From: Saccharomyces paradoxus
Taxonomy: Eukaryota; Ascomycota; Saccharomycetes; Saccharomycetales; Saccharomycetaceae
Direction of reading: 5' to 3'
DNA length: 64,000 nucleotides
Assembly (NCBI RefSeq): GCF_002079055.1
Contig: NC_047488.1
Span: 558,001 to 622,000 of the forward strand
A program made the translations under genes and the position numbers. Shown one piece after another: positions 8,820 to 18,085 of the stretch. Position 1 is the first letter of the stretch, and each line of letters opens with the position of its first letter. The notes under the pieces were generated by a model that was not told the origin of the DNA, did no database searches, and saw only the letters and a program-made list of their open reading frames with translations.

Positions 8820-10469
8820 ATGAAATTAGAACGTGTGAGCAGCAATGGCTCCTTCAAAAGGGGTAGAGACATCCAGTCCCTTGAATCTCCATGTACAAGG
8901 CCTTTAAAAAAAATGTCACCAAGTTCATCTTTCACATCTCTTAAAATGAAGAAGCCTTTCAAAGATATTGTAAGGAAGTATAGAGGCCACCTTCATCAAA
9001 GTAACTGTAGACCCGGCTCAAACAAATTGGAACTAGCAAGACCAGATTTGTCTTTAATAACTGATCAAAGTTTTCTTCAAAGTAGTGTACAGACTACACC
9101 TAACAATAAAACCTGTAGTGAGTACATCTCAACTCCAGAGGCTACACCATTAAAGAATACAGCTACGGAAAATGCATGGGCAACCTCTCGAGTTGTTTCT
9201 GCAACCAGCCTTTCCATAGTGACACCAACGGAAATTAAAAATGTTCTTGTTGATGAATTCTCCGAATTGAAGTTAGTGCAACCCTTAACAACTCAGAATC
9301 AGCAAAGTCATGCGGTCTTCGAAATTCCTGAGATCGTGGAAAATATTATAAAGATGACGGTTTCTCTGGAATCTGCAAACATACCGAAGGAAAGACCATG
9401 CCTGAGAAGAAATCCGCAATCTTATGAGCACTCTCTGCTTATGTATAAAGACGAAGAAAGAGCCAAAAAAGCATGGTCACAGACCCAACAGCTACGGGAT
9501 CCACCGTTAGTCAGACACAAAGAGAAGAAGCAAGGTGCCTTGTTTAGCTGTATGATGGTTAACAGATTATGGCTTAAGATAACTAGGCCTTTTCTTTTTG
9601 AGAGCTTACATTTTAAAAGTGCTCATAATTTTAAGGATTTTTTAAGAGCTTCCCAAGAGACGACACAGATCATGAAACCGTCTCATTTTATATTGCACAA
9701 ATTACATCAAGTAACACAACCAGATATAGAAAAACTTTCCAGAAAAATGGAATGTGAAAATTTGAAGTGGTTAGAATTTTACGTCTGCCCTAGGATAACT
9801 CCCCCATTAAGCTGGTTCAATAATCTTCAAAAGCTTGAAAAGCTCACAATTCCAGGTAATAAAAACATAGATGATAACTTTTTACTAAGGCTATCACAAA
9901 GCATACCAAACCTAAAGCACTTAGATTTAAGAGCATGTGACAACGTCAGTGATTCAGGGGTTGTCTGTATTGCTTTGAACTGTCCGAAATTGAAAACATT
10001 CAACATTGGCAGACATAGGCACGGAAATTTAATTACCAGTGTCTCACTGGTCGCACTAGGCAAATATACACAAGTCGAAACTGTGGGGTTTGCTGGTTGT
10101 GATATTGATGATGCCGGTATTTGGGAATTTGCTCGATTGAATGGCAAAAATGTTGAAAGATTGTCTTTAAATTCCTGTCGTCTTTTAACTGATTACTCCT
10201 TGCCCATTCTTTTTGCTTTGAACTCATTTCCAAACTTGGCTGTTTTAGAGATCAGAAACCTGGATAAAATAACCGATGTGAGGCATTTCGTCAAGTATAA
10301 CTTGTGGAAAAAATCACTAGATGCCCCCATTCTAATTGAAGCGTGTGAGCGTATTACGAAACTGATCAATGAAGAAGAAAACAGGGTTAAGAGGATTAAC
10401 TCCTTGATTGCCTTAAAAGATATGACAGCTTGGGTTAATGCAGATGACGAAATACAGAATCATGCGTGA
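8820..10469 (+). CDS. AMN1: Amn1, antagonist of mitotic exit network
   Basis: 549 residues, the S. cerevisiae length. Amn1 is a daughter-cell protein that binds Tem1 to switch off the mitotic exit network and promotes Ace2 turnover; its alleles control whether cells separate or clump. The N-terminal 170 or so residues are Ser/Thr-rich and probably disordered. From about residue 290 to 490 there are leucine-rich repeats of the AMN1 family (e.g. NLKHLDLRACDNVSDSGVVC, NVERLSLNSCRLLTD). The start is the first Met, soon after a pyrimidine-rich leader. Confidence 0.96.
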   Translation: MKLERVSSNGSFKRGRDIQSLESPCTRPLKKMSPSSSFTSLKMKKPFKDIVRKYRGHLHQSNCRPGSNKLELARPDLSLITDQSFLQSSVQTTPNNKTCSEYISTPEATPLKNTATENAWATSRVVSATSLSIVTPTEIKNVLVDEFSELKLVQPLTTQNQQSHAVFEIPEIVENIIKMTVSLESANIPKERPCLRRNPQSYEHSLLMYKDEERAKKAWSQTQQLRDPPLVRHKEKKQGALFSCMMVNRLWLKITRPFLFESLHFKSAHNFKDFLRASQETTQIMKPSHFILHKLHQVTQPDIEKLSRKMECENLKWLEFYVCPRITPPLSWFNNLQKLEKLTIPGNKNIDDNFLLRLSQSIPNLKHLDLRACDNVSDSGVVCIALNCPKLKTFNIGRHRHGNLITSVSLVALGKYTQVETVGFAGCDIDDAGIWEFARLNGKNVERLSLNSCRLLTDYSLPILFALNSFPNLAVLEIRNLDKITDVRHFVKYNLWKKSLDAPILIEACERITKLINEEENRVKRINSLIALKDMTAWVNADDEIQNHA

Positions 10470-10969
10470 CTAGATGATTTTTTGTAATTTGGCTTGTAAA
10501 TAATATACAATAAGCCACTATTAGTTCTACGCACTTTTTAACTGATAATATTATTATAATTGTAACTTTTTTTGCAACACCAACTTTAATGAATACATAG
10601 ATTTAACTAGCATTTTTACTGTTCTGTTCTTTTTCCTCCAAATTCCAAAAGTACCAAAGAAACCAGAATACCTTCATAAAACCATTGACGTATGGAAATC
10701 TCGGAAAACCTTACGCGTTAACATTAATACGGATTAACGTCTCAGATTTGGAAGTCATCTATGGGCATGGTTGCTCAATGACCTTTTTTAATGTTTTCGG
10801 ATATTCCATCTTAAATGCGCGGGAGCCCTTTTTTTGTTTTTCGCTTTCTTTAGAGACTTCATGAATAAAAGCGTTACGAAAATGCAGCTTTCATAAGAGA
10901 CTGAAAAGAAATAGACGTAGAAGAACAGGCTCCAAAGCAATCATTTTGTGTCGATATACAGTTTAAGAA
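10470..10969. other. AMN1-IFA38 intergenic region
   Basis: 500 bases between tandem genes: the AMN1 3' end and the IFA38 promoter. No motif seen that I would defend. Confidence 0.5.
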
Positions 10970-12013
10970 ATGACTTTTGTGCAACAGCTTCAAGAGGCTG
11001 GGGAAAGATTTAAATGTATCAATGGGCTTTTATGGGTTATTTTCGGACTGGGTGTCTTGAAATGTACAACCTTATCACTAAGATTTTTAGCTCTTATTTT
11101 TGATCTGTTTTTACTACCGGCAGTCAGTTTCGACAAGTATGGTGCCAAAACTGGTAAATACTGTGTTGTCACCGGTGCTAGTGATGGTATTGGCAAAGAA
11201 TTTGCCAGGCAAATGGCCAAACGTGGTTTCAATTTAATATTGATCTCAAGAACGCAATCTAAATTGGAGGCTTTACAGAAAGAATTGGAAGATGAACATC
11301 ACGTTGTTGTTAAGATTCTAGCCATTGATATTGCAGAAGACACTGAAACCAATTATGAATCTATCAAGGAATTGTGTGCGCACTTGCCAATTACTGTTTT
11401 GGTCAATAATGTTGGCCAATCACACTCCATTCCTGTTCCGTTTTTGGAAACAGAAGAAAAGGAGCTTAGAGACATTATCACGATCAATAACACTGCTACG
11501 CTATTAATCACACAAATCATCGTACCAAGAATTGTAGAAACCGTGAAAGCTGAAAAGAAGAATGCGGGTACTCGCGGGTTAGTCTTAACCATGGGTTCAT
11601 TTGGTGGTCTAATTCCTACTCCGCTTTTGGCTACGTACAGTGGTTCCAAGTCGTTTTTGCAAAGCTGGTCTAACTCTTTAGCTGGAGAATTATCTAAAGA
11701 TGCTATCGATGTTGAATTGATCATTTCATATTTGGTCACTAGCTCCATGTCTAAAATTAGAAGATCCTCTTTAATGATTCCGAATCCACAACAGTTTGTC
11801 AAATCCACTTTGAAAAGTGTTGGAAGACGCTGCGGCTCTCAAGACAGATATGCTACTATGACCCCATACTGGGCCCACGCAGTGTATCAATTTGTAATTA
11901 CAGAGACATTTGGCGTTTATTCGAAGATTGTTAATTCCATTAATTATACCTTCCATAAATCCATCAGAATTAGGGCCTTGAAAAAAGCCGCAAGACAGGT
12001 TAAAAAGGAATAG
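10970..12013 (+). CDS. IFA38: Ifa38, microsomal 3-ketoacyl-CoA reductase
   Basis: 347 residues. It catalyses the NADPH-dependent second step of very-long-chain fatty acid elongation at the ER membrane, with Elo2/Elo3, Phs1 and Tsc13. A hydrophobic segment (about 20-50) anchors it. The short-chain dehydrogenase signature TGASDGIG is at 68-75 and the catalytic pair Y223/K227 is in YSGSK. The tail ends KKE, fitting a dilysine-type ER retrieval signal. The frame is intact. Confidence 0.97.
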   Translation: MTFVQQLQEAGERFKCINGLLWVIFGLGVLKCTTLSLRFLALIFDLFLLPAVSFDKYGAKTGKYCVVTGASDGIGKEFARQMAKRGFNLILISRTQSKLEALQKELEDEHHVVVKILAIDIAEDTETNYESIKELCAHLPITVLVNNVGQSHSIPVPFLETEEKELRDIITINNTATLLITQIIVPRIVETVKAEKKNAGTRGLVLTMGSFGGLIPTPLLATYSGSKSFLQSWSNSLAGELSKDAIDVELIISYLVTSSMSKIRRSSLMIPNPQQFVKSTLKSVGRRCGSQDRYATMTPYWAHAVYQFVITETFGVYSKIVNSINYTFHKSIRIRALKKAARQVKKE

Positions 12014-12394
12014 ATTTATTTTCCAGAGATAATTCTCATACAAACATAAAGAATATATATATATCTGTATACTTATATTGATGAACAAAAGTTGCTTGTG
12101 CTTTTTCTTGTTTATGCTCGAATATATACATGTATATCCTTATTGGGGCAACAAACGCCAAATATAAAAACGAACCTAAATGGGAGAAAAAAGAGAAAAA
12201 TTTGGAAAACAAGAAGGATTCAAAGAGAAAAAAAACAAGTAATTTCAAAAAAAATTTAGTGGAAGCACTAACTGTCCAAAAAAAATTCAATACTACTTTT
12301 CCAGGATATCATATTGCAAGGAATAGATTCAAGCAAACACAGAAGCTACGGTGGAAAATTAGCACAGATCAAATAAAATCATTCAACCTCGAGC
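12014..12394. other. IFA38-CDC28 intergenic region
   Basis: 381 bases, with AT repeats at 12,050-12,065 and a strikingly A-rich stretch (12,180-12,290) just upstream of CDC28. A 91-codon open frame (12,130-12,405) overlaps the CDC28 start in another frame; its Lys/Asn-rich product follows from the A-rich DNA. Confidence 0.5.
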
Positions 12395-13291
12395 ATGAGC
12401 GGTGAACTAGCAAATTACAAAAGACTTGAAAAAGTTGGTGAAGGTACCTACGGTGTTGTCTATAAAGCATTGGATTTAAGGCCAGGGCAAGGCCAAAGAG
12501 TGGTCGCATTAAAGAAAATCAGATTAGAGAGTGAAGACGAGGGAGTTCCTAGTACCGCCATCAGAGAAATCTCATTATTGAAGGAATTGAAAGACGATAA
12601 TATTGTAAGATTATACGATATTGTTCACTCTGATGCACATAAGCTATATCTTGTTTTTGAGTTTCTCGATTTGGACCTGAAAAGATACATGGAGGGCATT
12701 CCAAAGGATCAACCGTTAGGAGCTGATATTGTCAAGAAATTTATGATGCAACTTTGTAAGGGTATTGCATACTGCCACTCGCATCGTATCCTACATCGTG
12801 ATTTAAAACCGCAGAACTTATTGATTAATAAAGATGGAAATTTAAAACTAGGCGATTTTGGCTTAGCGCGTGCTTTCGGTGTTCCACTGAGAGCTTACAC
12901 TCATGAAATTGTTACTCTATGGTATAGAGCACCAGAGGTCTTGCTAGGTGGGAAGCAGTACAGTACAGGTGTCGATACATGGTCCATCGGGTGTATATTT
13001 GCCGAAATGTGTAATAGGAAACCAATCTTTAGTGGTGATAGTGAGATCGATCAGATCTTCAAGATATTCAGAGTATTGGGAACGCCGAACGAAGCTATAT
13101 GGCCAGATATTGTCTACTTGCCCGATTTCAAGTCAAGCTTTCCTCAATGGCGCAGGAAAGACCTATCACAAGTTGTACCAAGTCTGGATCCACGCGGTAT
13201 CGATCTGTTGGATAAGTTGCTTGCATATGACCCTATTAACCGGATCAGCGCCAGAAGAGCAGCCATCCACCCCTACTTCCAAGAATCATAA
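12395..13291 (+). CDS. CDC28: Cdc28, cyclin-dependent kinase (CDK1)
   Basis: 298 residues, as in S. cerevisiae. It is the main cell-cycle kinase, partnered by Cln and Clb cyclins and Cks1. Visible elements in order: glycine loop GEGTYG with inhibitory Y19; PSTAIRE cyclin-binding helix; HRDLKPQN catalytic loop; DFG; activation-loop T169 in YTHEIVTLW; then the CDK insert. At residue 247 the codon is TCA (Ser), giving DFKSSFPQW, where S. cerevisiae Cdc28 and human CDK2 have Pro. Otherwise the protein is almost identical to the one I remember. The start is the ATG that gives [14 protein letters not shown]. Confidence 0.99.
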   Translation: MSGELANYKRLEKVGEGTYGVVYKALDLRPGQGQRVVALKKIRLESEDEGVPSTAIREISLLKELKDDNIVRLYDIVHSDAHKLYLVFEFLDLDLKRYMEGIPKDQPLGADIVKKFMMQLCKGIAYCHSHRILHRDLKPQNLLINKDGNLKLGDFGLARAFGVPLRAYTHEIVTLWYRAPEVLLGGKQYSTGVDTWSIGCIFAEMCNRKPIFSGDSEIDQIFKIFRVLGTPNEAIWPDIVYLPDFKSSFPQWRRKDLSQVVPSLDPRGIDLLDKLLAYDPINRISARRAAIHPYFQES

Positions 13292-13952
13292 GCATTAAAA
13301 CTTACTTCGCTATTATATTACAAATGCTACTGCATCCACAGTATAGTCTAGTATAGTATATAGCAGAATACAATACTTAATTTTGAAATTATGACGGGTT
13401 ACAGCACCGAGGCACTGTTTACATCACCAAATACGGAAGTACTTAGACACGCGAAAGAAAGGTCAGAGGTTTTCAGGGGTTGAAAGCTGGGCGCGTTCCA
13501 TGACGTACTGCCGTGGTCGTACTACCAAGGAAAGTGAAAAAAAAAAAAAAAAAAAAAAAAAAGGCGAAGAAGGAAAGACAAACGAAAATAAAACGAAATA
13601 ACGCATTGAATGTCGGGGCTTCGACTGAACTTGTTTGACTATAAGGAGTTCACTTGTTAAAAGCCGTTTCGCTTCTGACTCGCCCTTGTTTCTTTTTTTT
13701 CTGTTCTTACTTTTGACCTCCGCAGGTTTATTGCTTTCTGCAATTTGAAGAGTCTCATTGTTACCATTGAATAACAGAGACGGATATTGTTTTTATTTCC
13801 TTCATTATTTACATCGCAACACGATTTTTATCAGCTTCTTCAGGGAGCGGTGAACGGTATATTATATAATTTCGACAGGCGAGCAAAATAGTGCGAAGCG
13901 GTACAAACTTAAAACAGTACCAGAGGAATTATAGTTAACCAATCAATACGAG
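13292..13952. other. CDC28-CSH1 intergenic region
   Basis: 661 bases, with a run of 26 A (13,537-13,562). An AGGGG stress-type element (13,475-13,479) and an ATGACGT half CRE/ATF site (13,500-13,506) lie 180-215 bases past the CDC28 stop. It serves as the CSH1 promoter and the CDC28 3' region. Confidence 0.5.
13537..13562 (+). repeat. Poly(A) tract, 26 bases
   Basis: An uninterrupted run of 26 A in the CSH1 promoter region. Such poly(dA:dT) tracts exclude nucleosomes; the length is prone to slippage and to sequencing error. Confidence 0.9.
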
Positions 13953-15080
13953 ATGAGGAAGGAGTTGAAAATTCTTATAATAGCGAACATTGCATTACTT
14001 TTCTCGATAATACATTACACATTTGACTTGTTGACGTTGTGTATAGATGATACCTTCAAAGATGCGCTAACAGATGAAGAGCTGAACCCGCCCAAGGGTT
14101 TCAATTCAACGCTCTATGAGTCTCCCCCTCAACTTATACCGAAAATCATTCATCAAACCTACAAAACGAACGATATCCCAGAACAGTGGGTAAAAGGCAG
14201 GCAGAAGTGTATTGATTTACACCCCGACTATACCTACATTTTATGGACGGATGATATGTCTGATAGTTTTATTAAACAGGAGTACCCATGGTTTCTGGAC
14301 ACCTTTAGAAGTTATGAGTATCCGATTGAGAGGGCAGATGCAATACGGTATTTCATTCTTTCACATTATGGTGGTATTTACATTGACTTGGATGATGGTT
14401 GCGAAAGAAGGCTAGACCCTTTGTTGACAGTGCCAGCATTTTTAAGGAAAACTTCGCCTACAGGGGTGTCCAATGATGTGATGGGCTCTGTTCCAAGACA
14501 CCCATTCTTCTTGAAAGTCATCAAATCATTGAAGCACTACAAGAAAAACTGGTATATTCCATATATGACCATCATGGGCTCTACTGGCCCCTTATTCATT
14601 AGTGTGGTTTGGAAGCAATATAAGAGATGGTCTAATACGGCCGAAAATGGTGCGGTAAGGATCTTACAACCTGCTGACTATAAAATGCATCATAATTCTT
14701 TCTTTTCAATATCTAAAGGTTCCTCCTGGCATACGGGCGACGCAAATTTTATGAAAACTCTGGAGAATCATATCTTATCTTGCGTGGTTACTGGATTCAT
14801 TTTTGGCTTTTTCATATTATACGGTGAATATACCTTTTATACTTGGCTGTGCTCTGGACCATTCAACAACAAACGTTATTACATTCAGTGGTTGAGTGAC
14901 AAGTTCAAGTTGCGCAAGTGGAAACTAACATCATTCAAGGACAGAGAAAAGAGTCGGACGCTCGCACGTCACGAATATACCTCGAAGGGTAAAAGACTAA
15001 GAAAAGACTCTAACATCCCCTACGACAGCGTTTTCCTTGATATAGAAAAGAATCACGCTAAATTTACCGACTTGACCTGA
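13953..15080 (+). CDS. CSH1: Csh1, mannosylinositol phosphorylceramide synthase catalytic subunit
   Basis: 375 residues. With Csg2 it adds mannose from GDP-mannose to inositol phosphorylceramide in the Golgi; it is the paralog of Sur1. An N-terminal signal anchor lies at about 7-28. The OCH1-type glycosyltransferase DXD region has IPKIIHQTYK at 62-71 and the nucleotide-sugar-binding DLDD at 145-148 (GGIYIDLDDG). A second hydrophobic segment near residues 275-297 is typical of the Sur1/Csh1 pair. A Lys/Arg-rich tail follows. The CDC28 neighbourhood distinguishes it from SUR1. Confidence 0.95.
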   Translation: MRKELKILIIANIALLFSIIHYTFDLLTLCIDDTFKDALTDEELNPPKGFNSTLYESPPQLIPKIIHQTYKTNDIPEQWVKGRQKCIDLHPDYTYILWTDDMSDSFIKQEYPWFLDTFRSYEYPIERADAIRYFILSHYGGIYIDLDDGCERRLDPLLTVPAFLRKTSPTGVSNDVMGSVPRHPFFLKVIKSLKHYKKNWYIPYMTIMGSTGPLFISVVWKQYKRWSNTAENGAVRILQPADYKMHHNSFFSISKGSSWHTGDANFMKTLENHILSCVVTGFIFGFFILYGEYTFYTWLCSGPFNNKRYYIQWLSDKFKLRKWKLTSFKDREKSRTLARHEYTSKGKRLRKDSNIPYDSVFLDIEKNHAKFTDLT

Positions 15081-15530
15081 TTGAATTAGCACGATTCTCC
15101 CGTACAAATTTATTAGCTTGGATATATTTTCAAAAGACAATGGCATATAGATATGTAACAGGTTATTAAAATTTTAGTATTTAAGAATTACAAGTAACAT
15201 GCATCCCTATAAAAACCAAAGAGGAAAAAATTCGGTTCAAAAATAGTACATTGTCCAGAAGCTTGGTTTTTAATAGTATATATAAAGATAAAGATAGAAA
15301 GAGTGCAACGCTCTAAACTTTCAAGAATAAAAATTTTTTTTTTTTTTTTTTTTGATTTTTTTTTTTACAATAATGTATTGTTCTTGGAAAATAACACAAT
15401 CTGTTCACTACAAAGAAGTGGACAGAACCCCTAAATAAAAATAACTATAATAGAGGGGAAGGAAACAGATAGTAAGTGAAACATAAATGAAAGAAAGAAA
15501 AGGTTTATTGATTGATAAGAAATAATTGAA
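15081..15530. other. Convergent CSH1-TOS1 3' region
   Basis: 450 bases between two convergent stops. It contains a T20-GA-T11 tract at 15,334-15,366 and A/T-rich sequence consistent with 3' UTRs and polyadenylation signals. Confidence 0.6.
15334..15366 (+). repeat. Poly(T) tract T20-GA-T11
   Basis: Twenty T, then GA, then eleven T, in the convergent CSH1-TOS1 spacer. Probably slippage-prone; no function claimed. Confidence 0.9.
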
Positions 15531-16907
15531 CTATGGCAAGGCCGCGGAAGAACCAGACTTGCTCAACCATTGGTCAACAACATCATCGCTTAAAGTAGCA
15601 TCAAAGCTTTCGTCAACTTCAATAATGTGAATAGTTTTATCACTTGAGTTAAAGATGACGGCAGCCTTTAAAGTACCATCAGTTGGTCTGTCGAAGTAAT
15701 CTTGAGTACCGCCGTCTTGGCCGTCATGGATGTGGGAAATCAATTTATCAGAACCAGCAGTCAAAATTTCGAAAAGGTCCATCTCACCACAGCCCGTTTT
15801 CCAGCAAGAACAAGATGCATCACCATATTGCAAAGTTCTTGGGATTTTCGCATTCAATAACCAAATAGCTGGCATATCTTGGTTGTAAGCAGAACCGCTA
15901 GTGTCACTTGGCATGGAAAATTCGAAGACGAAAATTTTATCGGCTCCACCAAACCCATGATAAGCTGGAATACCTTCTCTGTAGTAACCACAATCACCGT
16001 TGTTACCGGAACATTCTTCACCAGAGAAAATCATGAACTCATTACCAGATTTAATGGTCACATCACCAAGAGCTTGAGCAGAGGCAGCACCAGAAACACC
16101 GTCTGAAGCGGCAAAGGAGATAGAGTTACCGAAACAACTGGACCAGACACCAGAACCAGCAGTCCCACCTTGGTTGTTCATAAATGTACAGTTGCTGGTA
16201 GAGCCTGGGACAAAATAGGAACCTCTTGACCAGTCACCGTTAGTGTTGGAAGATGAGGATGAGGATGAAGATGGAGAAGCAGCAGCAGCAGAAGAGGTGG
16301 TCCTGGAGGAAGAGGTAGAAGATTGGCTTTCGCTCGTTTCAACTGCTTGAGCACTGCTGGACAGAACAGTAGAAACTTTGGTGTAAGCGGAAGGAACAGC
16401 AGGGCCGACAACGGTATTGGTAGAATCGGCTGTGACTGTTTGACCATTACCGTCGACGTAAACAGTAGAAGTAACTTGAACATATTCAACGGCAACCTCT
16501 CTCTTATGTTGATGCTTGTGTCTGGAGACGACAGTTTCTCCTTGTTCATTACAGGACTCGATCAACTGTTTTTCTGATCTCTTCTTCAAAGCATTGGACT
16601 CACCATTTGGGTAGTAAACACCGAATTGTAGTAATTCGATTGGACCTCTGAAATGAATGGATAGCTCCTCATTGAAGGGAGCTAAACTACCAGACGAGGT
16701 GAAGTCGGCTTGGGTACAAGCACAAGAAGATTCATCCATATTGGTGACATCTTGATAGGTAGCGGATAAACCAACGTTAGAGTAAATGATGGCATCTGTT
16801 TGAGCACAATAGTAATTACCGCCAGAGTAAGTACAATCAGCGTTGACGAGTGACGCAACTGAAGAAAACAAACCGACCAACGCGGTGATGGAAAGTTTTT
16901 GTAACAT
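15531..16907 (-). CDS. TOS1: Tos1, secreted cell-wall protein (glycoside hydrolase-like)
   Basis: 458 residues from the chosen Met (S. cerevisiae is about 455). The frame stays open to a Met five codons upstream (16,922), but starting at MLQKLSITALVGLF gives a clean signal peptide cut near VNA|DC. A Cys-rich N-terminal domain is followed by a KR site (HQHKR, as Kex2 would cut), a Ser/Thr-rich linker with a poly-Ser run, and a C-terminal DUF2403/2401 domain related to beta-glucanases (MPAIWLLNAKIPRT, GCGEMDLFEIL). No GPI signal is seen. In S. cerevisiae it is an SBF target found in the wall. Confidence 0.95.
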   Translation of the reverse strand: MLQKLSITALVGLFSSVASLVNADCTYSGGNYYCAQTDAIIYSNVGLSATYQDVTNMDESSCACTQADFTSSGSLAPFNEELSIHFRGPIELLQFGVYYPNGESNALKKRSEKQLIESCNEQGETVVSRHKHQHKREVAVEYVQVTSTVYVDGNGQTVTADSTNTVVGPAVPSAYTKVSTVLSSSAQAVETSESQSSTSSSRTTSSAAAASPSSSSSSSSNTNGDWSRGSYFVPGSTSNCTFMNNQGGTAGSGVWSSCFGNSISFAASDGVSGAASAQALGDVTIKSGNEFMIFSGEECSGNNGDCGYYREGIPAYHGFGGADKIFVFEFSMPSDTSGSAYNQDMPAIWLLNAKIPRTLQYGDASCSCWKTGCGEMDLFEILTAGSDKLISHIHDGQDGGTQDYFDRPTDGTLKAAVIFNSSDKTIHIIEVDESFDATLSDDVVDQWLSKSGSSAALP

Positions 16908-17582
16908 ATTTTTTCGTTTCAATTTTCCTGTTAAGCTTTCTGATATTTTTATGAAGGATAAATTTGAAAGGGAAAAAGGAGAAAAAAAAGATGTTCTATT
17001 GAAGGAGTGACTAGAAGTTGGATAGGTTAAGTTGGTTTGAGTTTTTGATTCTGGGTTCTTTTTGCAACTTAAAAGAAAAAGTAATATTAATATAGAACAG
17101 AAAAATATTGGAGATAAGAAGGATTAACTAGTAAAGTTCGAAAGATATAAAAGAAAGCAGATGCGAAAACAAAACTGAAATAAATCTGAAAAATAATGGA
17201 AGTGAAACAAGGCTAAGCAAGAAAAATTTCTTTATTGCCAAGACAGGAACGTTTGTGATGAATCACATCTGCATTCGTGGTATATTTAAATGAAAATCCC
17301 AAGTTTCGAATTTTCCACGTTCGCTGTACGACGAGAAAGCGCGGAAAAATAAACAAAACCAGCAGTAAATCGCCAACGAAAAAGGAAAGTCGCCAACGCG
17401 AAAAGAAAAGAGAAAGTGAGGCGCAGACCGTGGTACGTGATCTCGTGTATTATGATTTGACGTTGCTTTTTCTTGTCGCCATCTGCACTTACTTGCGTTA
17501 TATCAAGTATAATTACAGCACAGCAGTATAAGTGAGAGTGGCAGGGTGCCGAGATCCAAGCAGATAGAGGACAACATCTGCA
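16908..17582. other. Divergent TOS1-YSY6 intergenic region
   Basis: 675 bases with both promoters. An 84-codon frame (17,277-17,531) and its antisense partner have no recognisable product. No reliable SBF box was spotted by eye. Confidence 0.45.
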
Positions 17583-17780
17583 ATGGCCGTACAGACACCA
17601 AAACAAAGATTGGCTAATGCCAAGTTTAACAAGAATAACGAAAAGTACAGAAAGTATGGTAAGAAGAAGGAGAGCAAAACTGACAAAACCCCACCTATGA
17701 TATCTAAAACTTGGTTGGGCATTCTTCTGTTTCTCCTCGTAGGTGGCGGTGTTTTGGAACTAATCAGCTATATCCTATGA
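17583..17780 (+). CDS. YSY6: Ysy6, small ER tail-anchored protein (RAMP4/SERP1 family)
   Basis: 65 residues. A basic, helical N-terminal half (KQRLANAKFNKNNEKYRKYG) is followed by one transmembrane helix (about 44-63, WLGILLFLLVGGGVLELISY), the RAMP4 arrangement. It is associated with the Sec61 translocon in the ER membrane. Length and sequence match the annotated YBR162W-A protein, which is easily missed because of its size. Confidence 0.93.
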   Translation: MAVQTPKQRLANAKFNKNNEKYRKYGKKKESKTDKTPPMISKTWLGILLFLLVGGGVLELISYIL

Positions 17781-18085
17781 AGCGGAAGCAAATTGCATAT
17801 ATAAGTATACATGGAAGCAATTACGTAAATAAATAAGCGATTTTTGAATAGTAATAATAATAGTAATAGCGAGCATAAGTCAGTATTACCCGCATCGTCA
17901 TTTATGGATGCGAAAATAAGAGAATGTAATTCAAGTGCTGTTGTGGTTTGCCGTACTAATAGTGTGAGCATATAGATGAATGTGAAGTAGAGCCTTGCTA
18001 TTGTGCACAGAAAAGCTTCGTAGACACCATTTGTTTCTCTTAACTTTCTCGAGTAGGTTCTCTGCTTTTCTTTCGTACTTATCGT
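17781..18085. other. YSY6-EXO5 intergenic region
   Basis: 305 bases between tandem genes. Nothing recognised beyond AT-rich 3' UTR sequence with a short TAATAATAATAGTAATAG run near 17,850. Confidence 0.4.
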
